A DNA stretch of 64,000 bases from Shinella zoogloeoides (GTDB lineage Bacteria; Pseudomonadota; Alphaproteobacteria; Rhizobiales; Rhizobiaceae). Below the pieces are notes generated by a model. That model searched no databases, was not told the DNA's origin, and saw only the letters and a program-made list of their open reading frames with translations. The stretch is from positions 369,559 through 433,558 of the forward strand of contig NZ_QNUJ01000005.1 in assembly GCF_003574625.1 (NCBI RefSeq), read 5' to 3'. Shown in pieces: positions 31,067-38,576 of the stretch. Made by a program: the position numbers and the translations under genes. How positions within the stretch are numbered: position 1 is the stretch's first letter; the number at the start of each line of letters is the position of its first letter.

Positions 31067-31897
31067 ATGGCCGCCGCGCCGATCCGCATATACGATCCCG
31101 GCGATCCGCGCATTGCCGGCTTCGTCTCGATCCGCGAGCGGGACCTGACGGGCCGCGACGGGCTTTTCATCGCCGAGGGCACCGTGGTGCTGCGCATGCT
31201 CGGGCAGGGCGCGGCGCGAGGCAACGGCTTTGCGGCGGAAGCCATCTTGCTTCTCGAAAACCGGCTGGCCGGGCTTGGCGACATGCTCGACGCCTTTCCC
31301 GAAAGCGTGCCGGTCTATGTCGCCGCGCAGCCGGTCTTCGATGCTATCGCCGGTTTCAACATGCATCGCGGCGTGCTGGCGCTCGGCCGCAAGCCGGCGT
31401 CGGAGATCGGCGCCTCGCTGCTCGGCCGGCTGCCGGCGGCGAGCCTCGTCCTGGCCGGCTGCGGCCTTTCCAACCATGACAATGTCGGATCGATCTTCCG
31501 CAACGCCGCCGCCTTCGGCGCGGATGCGGTCTTCCTCGACGAGACGTCCTGCGATCCGCTCTACCGCAAGGCGATTCGCGTCTCGGTCGGCTCCGTGCTG
31601 ACGGTGCCCTTCGCACGCGGCCTTGCCGCCGAAGCCATGCTGCGCGGGCTTTTTGAGGCTGGCTTCGAGATCTGGGGGCTTTCGCCGCGCGGCGCGGTAC
31701 CAGTGGCCGCCATCCCCGCCGCGCGCCGGATCGCGCTCGTGCTGGGGACGGAAGGCGAGGGGCTGCCGGACAGCATTCTTTCCTCGTTCCGTACCGCCCG
31801 CATCCCGCAACGTCCCGGCCTCGACAGCCTCAATGTCGCGACGGCGAGCGGCGTCGCGCTTTACCAGATCGCCCTGACGATGGGACGGGTGAGCTAA
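31067..31897 (+). CDS. TrmH/SpoU family RNA 2'-O-methyltransferase
   Basis: 276 residues. An N-terminal substrate domain (about 1-110) precedes the SPOUT knot with the three motifs: NHDNVGSIFRNAAAFGADAV, the LVLGTEGEGLPDSIL loop, and LNVATASGVALYQI. The SAM-binding trefoil knot is therefore intact. The target nucleotide (rRNA or tRNA) cannot be told from sequence. Confidence 0.9.
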   Translation: MAAAPIRIYDPGDPRIAGFVSIRERDLTGRDGLFIAEGTVVLRMLGQGAARGNGFAAEAILLLENRLAGLGDMLDAFPESVPVYVAAQPVFDAIAGFNMHRGVLALGRKPASEIGASLLGRLPAASLVLAGCGLSNHDNVGSIFRNAAAFGADAVFLDETSCDPLYRKAIRVSVGSVLTVPFARGLAAEAMLRGLFEAGFEIWGLSPRGAVPVAAIPAARRIALVLGTEGEGLPDSILSSFRTARIPQRPGLDSLNVATASGVALYQIALTMGRVS

Positions 31898-31994
31898 AGC
31901 ATTTTCGCTTTCTTCGAATCGCGAAAACGCTCCAACTCTTTATTTTTGCGCAATCCCGGACGCAAAACCGCTTCGCACTTTTGCTGGAATTGCT
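31898..31994. repeat. Rhizobial-type intergenic palindromic repeat
   Basis: Two hairpins follow one another: AGCATTTTCGC (31898-31908) with GCGAAAACGCT (31921-31931), one mismatch, and TTTTGCG (31944-31950) with CGCAAAA (31961-31967). The overall sequence is what I remember as a very common dispersed non-coding element in Rhizobium and Agrobacterium genomes. Only one copy is in this window. It lies between convergent genes and may serve as a terminator. Confidence 0.55.
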
Positions 31995-32525
31995 TCAGGC
32001 GGGACGATAGGTCAGCCGGATCACATCCTCACCGATGCGGTCGCTCGCCACGAGGCGCAGCGGCGGGCGCGGGCCGGCGAAGAACGGCTTGCCGTGGCCG
32101 AGCACGACGGGGTGGAGATACAGCCGGTACTCGTCGACGAGGCCTAGATCGGTCAGGCTTCTCGCCAGTTCGGGTCCGGCAACCTCGATCTCTCCGTCGT
32201 GGTCGGCCTTCAGTTGCCGTATCGGCGCCTCGATGTCTTCGGAAAGAAGCGTGGCGTTCGGGCCGACGGATTTGAGCGAGCGCGACACGACCCATTTCGG
32301 CCGGCTGCGCCATGCCGCCGCATAGTCGCGCTCCGCCTCGCCCCATTCCGGACGGTCGTCGTCCCAATAGCGCATCACGTCGTACATCCGTCGGCCGTAA
32401 ATCATGCCGGTGAGGCCGCGCACGTCATCGATGAAATGAAGAAACACCGCCGGCTCCGGCGCAAATGCCGTGTGATCGACATAGCCGTCCAGGGACTGGT
32501 TCAAAGCGAATACGAGCTTCGCCAT
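31995..32525 (-). CDS. Dihydrofolate reductase-like (RibD C-terminal family) protein
   Basis: 176 residues. It begins MAKLVFALNQSLDGYVDHTA and contains MIYGRRMYDVMRYWDDDRPEW and LVDEYRLYLHPVVLGHGKPFF, the pattern of stand-alone RibD C-domain / DHFR-fold reductases. Related enzymes use NADPH, but most of this group have no known substrate. It stands alone on the minus strand beside the palindromic repeat. Confidence 0.85.
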   Translation of the reverse strand: MAKLVFALNQSLDGYVDHTAFAPEPAVFLHFIDDVRGLTGMIYGRRMYDVMRYWDDDRPEWGEAERDYAAAWRSRPKWVVSRSLKSVGPNATLLSEDIEAPIRQLKADHDGEIEVAGPELARSLTDLGLVDEYRLYLHPVVLGHGKPFFAGPRPPLRLVASDRIGEDVIRLTYRPA

Positions 32526-32640
32526 GCCGCGGGTCTCCTCAAAAGCGCTGAAAGGGCGTGGGGAATGCTACGCAGAAAAGGCACCGGCTACAATCCGGTA
32601 CTGGCGAGGCCACTCGGCTTCCGACTCGGCCCGCCCGCGG

Positions 32641-33816
32641 TCAGCTCTCGTCGTGGCCCATGCGCTCGCGCGCCCGGCGGGCGAGGCTCTGGTCGTCGCC
32701 TTCGAGATCGGGCTCGATGGTCGCGATGAGGTCGTGGACGGGGGAGCTTGCGCCTTCACGTGTGGCGGTCAGCACGATCATCTTGCTGGCGAGGTCGGCC
32801 ATCTCCTCGCGCAGCGCGGCGTCGTTCGCATCGGTCCTGGCCGCCAGCAGGCGTTCCGTGAGCGCGGTGCTCTGGTTACGGGCATCCTCCTCCAGCGCGA
32901 CGATGTCGATCGGCGGGACGGGCTGGAGCACCTTTTCGGCGCGGCGGTTGGAAATGCGGCTTGCCGCGATGTTGCGGGAGAGGCCGGTGGCGTGGCTGGC
33001 CTTCGCCGCTTCCTTGCTTTCTGCCGTCAAAGTCTTCACCTTCTCGCGCAGGCGGCCGATCTCCGCGATGCGCCGCTCGATCGCATTGTCCTTGTCGGCG
33101 CTGCCGGCCAGTTCCCGCGTCAGCTTCGTCTCGAGCTGGCGGGTCCGGCCTTCCTCGCGCGAAAGGCGGATTTCGAGCGCCTTCGCCTTCTCGATGGATG
33201 CCTTGATATCCTCGCGCAGCTTGTCCCGCTCGTCCTTCAGGTTGCCGATGCGGCTCTGGAGGTTCTCCATCACCGTGTCGCGCGCGGCAAGGTCGATCTT
33301 CATGTTGTCGAGATCGGCGCGCAGGCGGCCGATCGTGCCTTCGAGCTTTTCGATATCCGCCGCGCGCGCGCGAATCTCGCGATCGGCCCCGACGAGGGCG
33401 TTTCTCAATTGCTCGCTCTTCATTTCCTCGCGCCGGAGCGCCGAGCGCCGGTCGCCGGCCTCGATGTTCATGTCGGCGATCTGGGCGTGAAGTTCGGCAT
33501 TTTCCGTGCTGATCGCGCCGGCCTCGGCGATCAGCTTCTCGGTGCGGACCATTTCCAGCGTGTGCTTCGCGCGCGCGCGGCGGACATCCTGGGCGAGGCG
33601 GGCGTTTTCGGCGGCGAAGGCGGCGCGCGCCATGTCCTTCTGCGCGCGCACTTCCTGCGGGCTGAGCGGCATGGTGGCGAGCATGCGCTGTTCGGTGAAC
33701 CTGACGATACGCTTCTGGATCGCCGGGGCGACGAGAAGGCCGGCCAGCGTGGCGGCGAGAAAGCCGAGTGCGAAGAGGAGGGCGTACTCGATCACGGATC
33801 CACTCGTTCCAAACAT
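32641..33816 (-). CDS. Coiled-coil inner-membrane protein, unknown function
   Basis: About 391 residues starting MFGTSGSVIEYALLFALGFL, which puts a membrane helix (about 8-30) at the N terminus. Residues 70-260 are continuous coiled coil rich in Ala, Glu, Arg and Leu (for example DIEKLEGTIGRLRADLDNMK). The C-terminal part is less regular and contains DLIATIEPDLEGDDQ. The architecture resembles RmuC-like or septum-associated scaffold proteins but no enzymatic motif is present. Family unassigned. Confidence 0.7.
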   Translation of the reverse strand: MFGTSGSVIEYALLFALGFLAATLAGLLVAPAIQKRIVRFTEQRMLATMPLSPQEVRAQKDMARAAFAAENARLAQDVRRARAKHTLEMVRTEKLIAEAGAISTENAELHAQIADMNIEAGDRRSALRREEMKSEQLRNALVGADREIRARAADIEKLEGTIGRLRADLDNMKIDLAARDTVMENLQSRIGNLKDERDKLREDIKASIEKAKALEIRLSREEGRTRQLETKLTRELAGSADKDNAIERRIAEIGRLREKVKTLTAESKEAAKASHATGLSRNIAASRISNRRAEKVLQPVPPIDIVALEEDARNQSTALTERLLAARTDANDAALREEMADLASKMIVLTATREGASSPVHDLIATIEPDLEGDDQSLARRARERMGHDES

Positions 33817-33934
33817 GGCCCAAAACGGGTCTCGAACGAGCGCACTATAGCGGCTCGTTCGAGCTTGCACAGGGGGCGTTCCCGCGAAATCGGCCTGCTT
33901 TTGCCTGACGGACGAGGCGTCGGCTTCATTCGTG

Positions 33935-34513
33935 TCAGAAAGGATTCCAGGTGGGCTGGCGCGTCAGCTTCAGATAGCCGGCGTTGATGCCGAGCCGGGC
34001 GCCGACGCCGGTGCGGATCGGCACGAGCACGATGTCGCGGTTGACGTTGACCTGCATACCGAGGCCGGCAATGATATAGGCCGAGCCAGAGACGCCACCG
34101 AAGCGATCGTACAGCGAATCGACATTCGGCAGGTTGTAGACGAGCATCATGGTGCGGCTGCCCTGGCCGCCCCAGTCGAGGCCGAGCGAGGGACCCTGCC
34201 AGAAGACGGAGTGCTGGCCGGCATTCTTGGTGTTGAGCGTGCCTTCGCCATAGGTCAGGCCGGCAACGAAGGCGCCGGAACCTTCCTGGCCGAGAATGTA
34301 GCCGTTCGGCAGGCCGTAGGATTCGAAGGCGCGTTCCACCAGCTTGGCAAGGCCGCCCGAGGTCTCGCCGAAGAAGCTGTGACCGGTGTCGACGATCTCC
34401 TGCATGGTATACTGGTTGCTCTGCTGCGCAGCCGCCGGCAAGGCGAAGAAGAGGGTCATGCACGCCGCTGCGGCGAGCCCCAATACCTTCGTCACCAGAT
34501 GTGAAATAGCCAT
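33935..34513 (-). CDS. DUF1134 exported protein
   Basis: 192 residues starting MAISHLVTKVLGLAAAACMT with a signal peptide ending in ALPAAAQQ. The body carries HSFFGETSGGLAKLVERAFESYG, GPSLGLDWGGQGSRTMMLVYNLPN and GLGMQVNVNRDIVLVPIRTGVG, the DUF1134 family found across alphaproteobacteria, related in fold to the SYLF/Ysc84 lipid-binding group. Function is unknown. It is divergent from chpT with 217 bases between starts. Confidence 0.85.
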   Translation of the reverse strand: MAISHLVTKVLGLAAAACMTLFFALPAAAQQSNQYTMQEIVDTGHSFFGETSGGLAKLVERAFESYGLPNGYILGQEGSGAFVAGLTYGEGTLNTKNAGQHSVFWQGPSLGLDWGGQGSRTMMLVYNLPNVDSLYDRFGGVSGSAYIIAGLGMQVNVNRDIVLVPIRTGVGARLGINAGYLKLTRQPTWNPF

Positions 34514-34572
34514 GTCCGTCCGCCTTCCTTCATGTCCCGGCCCCGTTCCATCAGCAATTTGACCCGATGATC

Positions 34573-34587
34573 TTAACAATCGGTTTA
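34573..34587. promoter_or_regulatory. Possible CtrA site between DUF1134 gene and chpT
   Basis: TTAA (34573-34576), seven bases, TTTA (34584-34587) followed by CC matches TTAA-N7-TTAACC with one substitution. It lies about 60 bases upstream of the DUF1134 start and 144 bases upstream of chpT. Confidence 0.3.
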
Positions 34588-34730
34588 CCAAATGTGGTGT
34601 CATTATGGCTGTCTTGAAATCGAGCACGCCTCGCGCAATTCCGGCGTGCTATGCGTCGCGCGGAATGTCCCCGCGTGTGCCCGCAATGGGCGGCCCGCGA
34701 TGAACGAATGCGTGGATCTGGGAGAAATTT

Positions 34731-35384
34731 ATGGCGAAAAATCCGAACCTTACGCTGACCGGTCCCGATCTGGCAGCGCTTCTGTGCAGCCGCGTCTGCC
34801 ATGACGTCATCTCGCCCGTCGGAGCGATCAACAATGGCCTGGAACTGCTCGACGAGGGCGGTGCCGACGCCGAGGCGATGGATCTCATCCGCGCCAGCGC
34901 CCTCAACGCCTCCGTGCGCCTGAAATTCGCGCGCCTTGCCTTCGGCGCGTCCGGCTCAGTCGGCGCCTCGATCGATACGGGCGAGGCGGAAAAGGCGGCG
35001 CGCGACTTCGCGGCGGCCGAGAAGAAGACGGAGATCACCTGGACGGGCCCCCGCGCCATCGTCGCGAAGAACCGGGTCAAGCTGCTGCTCAACCTGTTCC
35101 TCATCGCCTATGGCGCGATCCCGCGCGGCGGCTCGATCGACGTGACGCTGGAAAACCCGGAATTCGACGCGGTGTTCAAACTCGCCGTGAAGGGCCGCAT
35201 GCTGCGCGTGCCGCCGAAGTTCATGGAAATCCTTTCCGGCACGCCGGAAGAGGCGGTCGACGCGCATTCCATCCAGCCCTACTACACGGTGCTGCTCGCC
35301 GACGAGGCGGGAATGGAACTCGACGTGACGGTGCATCCCGAAGAGATCGTCTTCTCCGCCCGCATGGTTGCGGCATCGGAATGA
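34731..35384 (+). CDS. chpT: Histidine phosphotransferase ChpT
   Basis: 217 residues of the ChpT/DUF2328 type. A dimerisation helix pair carries the phospho-accepting His24 in SRVCHDVISPVGAINNGLEL, followed by a degenerate HATPase-like domain (about 95-217) lacking ATP-binding motifs. In Caulobacter and Brucella ChpT takes phosphate from the CckA kinase receiver and passes it to CtrA and CpdR. Its presence about 0.8 kb from ctrA fits that pathway directly. Confidence 0.93.
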   Translation: MAKNPNLTLTGPDLAALLCSRVCHDVISPVGAINNGLELLDEGGADAEAMDLIRASALNASVRLKFARLAFGASGSVGASIDTGEAEKAARDFAAAEKKTEITWTGPRAIVAKNRVKLLLNLFLIAYGAIPRGGSIDVTLENPEFDAVFKLAVKGRMLRVPPKFMEILSGTPEEAVDAHSIQPYYTVLLADEAGMELDVTVHPEEIVFSARMVAASE

Positions 35385-35391
35385 TCGGTGG

Positions 35392-35419
35392 GCGGCCATG
35401 GTTCGTTAACCATGGCCGC
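35392..35419. repeat. Perfect 12-base-arm hairpin between chpT and the receiver gene
   Basis: GCGGCCATGGTT (35392-35403), loop CGTT, AACCATGGCCGC (35408-35419). It begins seven bases after the chpT stop. The T-content after it is modest (CTTTGTTTGCC), so it may be a weak terminator or an operator. Confidence 0.6.
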
Positions 35420-35500
35420 TAACGCTTTGTTTGCCAGGTGCCGGTAGAGTTGCATCCTGTATCGTTCCCGCTCTGCGAGCGGGAGACCTAGGAGCAGCTA

Positions 35501-35863
35501 ATGCAGCGGTTGATGATCGCCGACGGTTCCGATGTCGTCCGTAAGGTCGGCAAGCGTATTCTTTCCGGTTTCGATTTCCTCGTGCTGGAAGCCTCGAGCT
35601 CGCTTGAGGCGCTGGTGCGCTGCGAAGCCGAACTGCCCAACATCCTGATCGTCGATTCCACCATGGACGGCGCGCTCGAGCTGATCAGCAACGTGCGCAA
35701 CCTGCCGCAGGGCAAGTCCGTGCGCATCTATTATTGCGTGGTCGAGGCCGACCTCAAGAAGATGATGATGGGCAAGCGCGCCGGCGCCGACGACTTCCTG
35801 CTGAAGCCGTTCGACCGGAAGATCCTGACCCAGGTCTTCGGCAATCTTTCGATCGCCGCCTGA
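35501..35863 (+). CDS. Single-domain response regulator, atypical receiver
   Basis: 120 residues, one receiver domain and nothing else. The phospho-acceptor Asp52 (ILIVDSTMDG) and the conserved Lys102 (FLLKPF) are kept. Two other CheY positions are changed: the first of the paired acidic residues is Ala7 (MIADGSD) and the switch Thr/Ser is Val81 (YYCVVEAD). Such domains can still be phosphorylated but often signal differently. It lies between chpT and ctrA and could compete for ChpT phosphate; this role is inference. Confidence 0.85.
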   Translation: MQRLMIADGSDVVRKVGKRILSGFDFLVLEASSSLEALVRCEAELPNILIVDSTMDGALELISNVRNLPQGKSVRIYYCVVEADLKKMMMGKRAGADDFLLKPFDRKILTQVFGNLSIAA

Positions 35864-35885
35864 AGAGATTTCCATAGCTGAACGA

Positions 35886-35919
35886 AAACGCGGCCGCTCC
35901 CAGGGAGCCGGCCGCGTTT
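35886..35919 (+). terminator. Terminator after the single-domain response regulator
   Basis: AAACGCGGCC (35886-35895) pairs with GGCCGCGTTT (35910-35919), with an inner GCTCCC/GGGAGC stem. Followed by GCTTATC, so the T-run is short. Confidence 0.65.
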
Positions 35920-35955
35920 GCTTATCGAGCCTTATTTTCCCACCCACTTGCCGTC

Positions 35956-35978
35956 ATCCTCGGCCTTGAGCCGAGGAT
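35956..35978. repeat. Short palindromic intergenic element
   Basis: ATCCTCGGC (35956-35964), CTTGA, GCCGAGGAT (35970-35978), a perfect nine-base stem. The flanking GTCATCCTCGG...CCGAGGATCCAT wording is a common dispersed element of alphaproteobacterial genomes, from memory. Confidence 0.5.
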
Positions 35979-36090
35979 CCATCGTTTTCCAACGGCTTAT
36001 GGATCTTGTCTGCGGTCTGGCGGCTGCCTCCGGAGGAGCCAGCCGCTTCTGCGTCTGGCCGGCCCTCGCAAACCCGACATTCGCGCAAAA

Positions 36091-36115
36091 GAAAACCCGC
36101 CGGCGAGCGGCGGGT
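36091..36115 (-). terminator. Intrinsic terminator after ctrA
   Basis: On the minus strand ACCCGCCG (complement of 36108-36115) and CGGCGGGT (complement of 36095-36102) flank a five-base loop, followed by TTTTCTTTT. It lies 28 bases after the ctrA stop. Confidence 0.8.
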
Positions 36116-36142
36116 CTGATGCGGGAGCGGGGAGGGGCGCTG

Positions 36143-36844
36143 TCAGGCGCTTTCGAGATAGTCGCCGCCTTCGGGCTCGCGCAGCACGTAGCCGCGGCCC
36201 CAGACCGTCTCGATGTAGTTCGCGCCGCCGGCGGCGTTGGCCAGCTTCTTGCGCAGCTTGCAGATGAAGACGTCGATGATCTTCAGTTCCGGCTCGTCCA
36301 TGCCGCCATAAAGGTGGTTGAGGAACATTTCCTTGGTGAGCGTGGTGCCCTTGCGCAGCGAGAGCAGCTCGAGCATCTGGTATTCCTTGCCCGTCAGGTG
36401 CACGCGCTGGCCGCCGACTTCGACGGTCTTGGCGTCGAGGTTGACGATGAGCTCGCCCGTCGAGATGACCGACTGGGCATGGCCCTTGGAGCGGCGCACG
36501 ATGGCGTGGATACGGGCGACGAGCTCGTCCTTGTGGAAGGGCTTCGTCATGTAGTCGTCGGCGCCGAAGCCGAGGCCGCGCACCTTGTCCTCGATGCCGG
36601 CCATGCCGGAGAGGATGAGGATCGGCGTCTTGACCTTGGACAGGCGCAGCGTGCGCAGGACCTCGTAACCCGACATGTCGGGGAGGTTCAGGTCGAGCAG
36701 GATGATGTCGTAATCGTACAACTTGCCCAGATCGACACCTTCCTCGCCGAGGTCGGTGGTATACACATTAAAACTTTCGGACTTCAGCATCAGTTCGATG
36801 CTCTGCGCTGTCGCGCTATCGTCCTCAATGAGTAGAACCCGCAT
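36143..36844 (-). CDS. ctrA: Cell-cycle response regulator CtrA
   Basis: 233 residues of the OmpR/PhoB class. Receiver with Asp51 in [19 protein letters not shown] and the [21 protein letters not shown] junction, then a winged-helix DNA-binding domain with [23 protein letters not shown]. CtrA is the master regulator of the alphaproteobacterial cell cycle, activating motility, division and DNA-methylation genes. The C terminus ends LESA, a hydrophobic tail like the ClpXP degradation tag of Caulobacter CtrA. Upstream lies a long regulatory region with four CcrM methylation sites. Confidence 0.98.
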   Translation of the reverse strand: MRVLLIEDDSATAQSIELMLKSESFNVYTTDLGEEGVDLGKLYDYDIILLDLNLPDMSGYEVLRTLRLSKVKTPILILSGMAGIEDKVRGLGFGADDYMTKPFHKDELVARIHAIVRRSKGHAQSVISTGELIVNLDAKTVEVGGQRVHLTGKEYQMLELLSLRKGTTLTKEMFLNHLYGGMDEPELKIIDVFICKLRKKLANAAGGANYIETVWGRGYVLREPEGGDYLESA

Positions 36845-37373
36845 ATCTGTCCCCTTTTCCGCCGCTCAAGGTACCTGGCCCCCTACGCGATACGGATCCA
36901 GTCGTTGCCTGATTTGGAGGCTGCCACGAAATGGTTAACAAATCCTGATTCACTTTGGCAAGAGCGTATCGGTCTGTTAATTATTTTAGGCAGGCTCCTG
37001 ATTTCATACATGAATCGGAAATGTGTCTCTTAAACACAATTTTTAAGAAAACACGTTAACCGACTCTTTCGACTCATCAATGTGGCCACCTCGTTTTTCG
37101 CGAACCGCATTTACTGAGCCTTAAATCATCATCGCTATGATTAACGATGCCCGTAAACGAAAGGTTACCAGCGGTAGGATTTCATTAATCTCGCTGAATT
37201 TTTTTACGGTTCGGCAGGGTTTGCCGGTTACGGGTTGTCGTGACGGTCGGCGGTGCGCGGTGGAATGCCGCGCTTTCCAAAGGCCGGGTTGGAATGCCGA
37301 GTGGAGGTCCGCCAGTGTTTTCGGCGGCGTCCGCTCCAATGCCGGGGTCTCGCTATCCACGGGAGTATTGCGT
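36845..37373. promoter_or_regulatory. Divergent control region ctrA / FliJ-like gene with GANTC cluster
   Basis: 529 A/T-rich bases without a gene. GANTC sites, the CcrM methylation target, occur at 36947-36951, 37012-37016, 37062-37066 and 37071-37075. TTAA half-sites occur at 36935, 36977, 37030, 37043, 37056 and 37141, none at the exact CtrA N7 spacing, though 37043 and 37056 are paired at N9. In Caulobacter the ctrA P1 promoter is silenced by full methylation of a GANTC site, so the arrangement fits conserved control. Confidence 0.7.
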
Positions 37374-37724
37374 ATGAAGTCGCGTGAGAGCCTAGTTCGC
37401 CTGAAGGAATTTCAGGTGAAAGACAAGAGACGGCAGCTGGCACAGCTTCAGTTGATGATGTCCGAATTCGAGCGGATGTCGAAGGAACTGGAAAGCCAGA
37501 TCGCCATCGAAGAGAAGAAATCCGGGATCACCGATCCGGGCCACTTCGCTTATCCCACCTTTGCAAAGGCGGCGCGGCAACGCTCCGACAATCTTCAGGT
37601 CTCCATCCGGGAACTGAAGGTGCAGCAGGACGCGGCCGAACTGGCGCTGGAAGAGGCGGAGGCGGAATTCGCCAAGGCTTCGGCGCTGGAAGAGCGCGAC
37701 AACGCGGTCCGGATGCGCGCCTGA
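37374..37724 (+). CDS. FliJ-like coiled-coil protein
   Basis: 116 residues starting MKSRESLVRLKEFQVKDKRR. It is helical throughout, with heptad patterns at 8-50 and 70-110, like the flagellar export chaperone FliJ. It is preceded by a divergent promoter region shared with ctrA, and a FliJ-family gene beside ctrA is common in alphaproteobacteria as far as I recall. If correct it would assist the FliI ATPase of the flagellar export gate. Sequence similarity in coiled coils is weak evidence, so the name is kept general. Confidence 0.7.
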   Translation: MKSRESLVRLKEFQVKDKRRQLAQLQLMMSEFERMSKELESQIAIEEKKSGITDPGHFAYPTFAKAARQRSDNLQVSIRELKVQQDAAELALEEAEAEFAKASALEERDNAVRMRA

Positions 37725-37739
37725 TCAAGGTGCCATCCT

Positions 37740-37795
37740 GAAGAACCCTCGCGAGCGGCCGCAAGACCGCTCACGAGGGCTCTTCGCGTTTTTTT
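37740..37795 (+). terminator. Strong terminator after the FliJ-like gene
   Basis: A long stem from 37740 to 37785 pairs GAAGA, CCCTCG and GAGCGG with CCGCTC, CGAGGG and TCTTC with small bulges, followed by GCG and seven T (37789-37795). Confidence 0.9.
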
Positions 37796-37831
37796 GGACG
37801 CGCCCGACGTGTTTGCGCCCGCCTTGACGCT

Positions 37832-38113
37832 TCAGAGATTGACGACGTCGTGCCATTCCTTGTGGCGCATGGCCTGCGCCCGGAAGAACGGGCAGAGCGG
37901 CATGATCTTCCAGCCGCCCTTGCGGGCCTCTTCCACGGCATGAGCCGCCAGCGCCTGGCCGAGGCCCTTGCCGCGCAAGGCGTCCGGCACGCCGGTATGG
38001 TCGATGATGATGAGCTGCGGGGAGGCGCGGGAATAGGTCATTTCCCCCTCATGCCCCTCGATGACCGCATAGTAGCGGCCCTTCGTGCCGCTGTCTTCGT
38101 GCAGGATGTCCAT
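37832..38113 (-). CDS. Small GNAT-family N-acetyltransferase (YidJ-like)
   Basis: 93 residues starting MDILHEDSGTKGRYYAVIEG. The acetyl-CoA loop is seen in DALRGKGLGQALAAHAVEEARKGG, followed by WKIMPLCPFFRAQ. These minimal GNAT proteins (Pfam GNAT_acetyltr_2-like / PF14542) are widespread, and no substrate is known. The start has an upstream GAGAGCGTC context. It lies between two cell-cycle related genes, but this need not imply a shared role. Confidence 0.82.
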   Translation of the reverse strand: MDILHEDSGTKGRYYAVIEGHEGEMTYSRASPQLIIIDHTGVPDALRGKGLGQALAAHAVEEARKGGWKIMPLCPFFRAQAMRHKEWHDVVNL

Positions 38114-38252
38114 GACGCTCTCCTCGCTGTCGTTGCGCTGGAGGCATCCTTTCCTGTCCCGCGTGATCCCGCAAGCAGTGCGGCTGTGAACAGTGCGTGC
38201 TCTATCGAGGCATGATGCTCCGCCCCGGAAGGCGGGCTTTCCGCAAAAGCAT

Positions 38253-38275
38253 TGCGGCCGCATGAAGCGGCCGCA
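38253..38275 (-). terminator. Terminator after sciP
   Basis: Nine-base stem TGCGGCCGC/GCGGCCGCA (38253-38261 and 38267-38275) with loop ATGAA. On the minus strand it is followed by ATGCTTTTGC. Confidence 0.65.
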
Positions 38276-38300
38276 GGGTCTTGATCCGGAATGAAATGGT

Positions 38301-38576
38301 CTAGTGGCGGTACTGCTGGATGCGCGTGGTGCGCAGGCCGGCAAGGCCATGATCGTTGATGGAGGACTGCCAGGAGAGGAATTCTTCGACCGTCAAAGTA
38401 TAGCGTTCGCAGGCTTCTTCGAGGCTGAGAAGGCCACCGCGCACGGCGGCGACGACTTCGGCCTTCCGGCGAATCACCCAGCGCCGCGTATTGGCCGGCG
38501 GCAGATCGGCGATCGTCAGGGGGCTGCCATCGGGGCCGATGACGTATTTAACGCGGGGTCGTATCAGATCGGTCAT
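38301..38576 (-). CDS. sciP: CtrA inhibitory protein SciP (DUF1153)
   Basis: 91 residues. The sequence MTDLIRPRVKYVIGPDGSPL and RRWVIRRKAEVVAAVRGGLLSLEEACERYTLT is the DUF1153 helix-turn-helix family to which Caulobacter SciP belongs. SciP binds CtrA on DNA and blocks RNA polymerase recruitment, limiting CtrA output in G1 cells. It lies 1.5 kb from ctrA. Its promoter region has GANTC and CtrA-like motifs. Function is transferred from Caulobacter. Confidence 0.88.
   Translation of the reverse strand: MTDLIRPRVKYVIGPDGSPLTIADLPPANTRRWVIRRKAEVVAAVRGGLLSLEEACERYTLTVEEFLSWQSSINDHGLAGLRTTRIQQYRH

Noticed and set aside
36845..37373. Exact CtrA autoregulatory boxes at ctrA
   Set aside because: Six TTAA half-sites are present but none is spaced by exactly seven bases; two pairs are spaced by nine.
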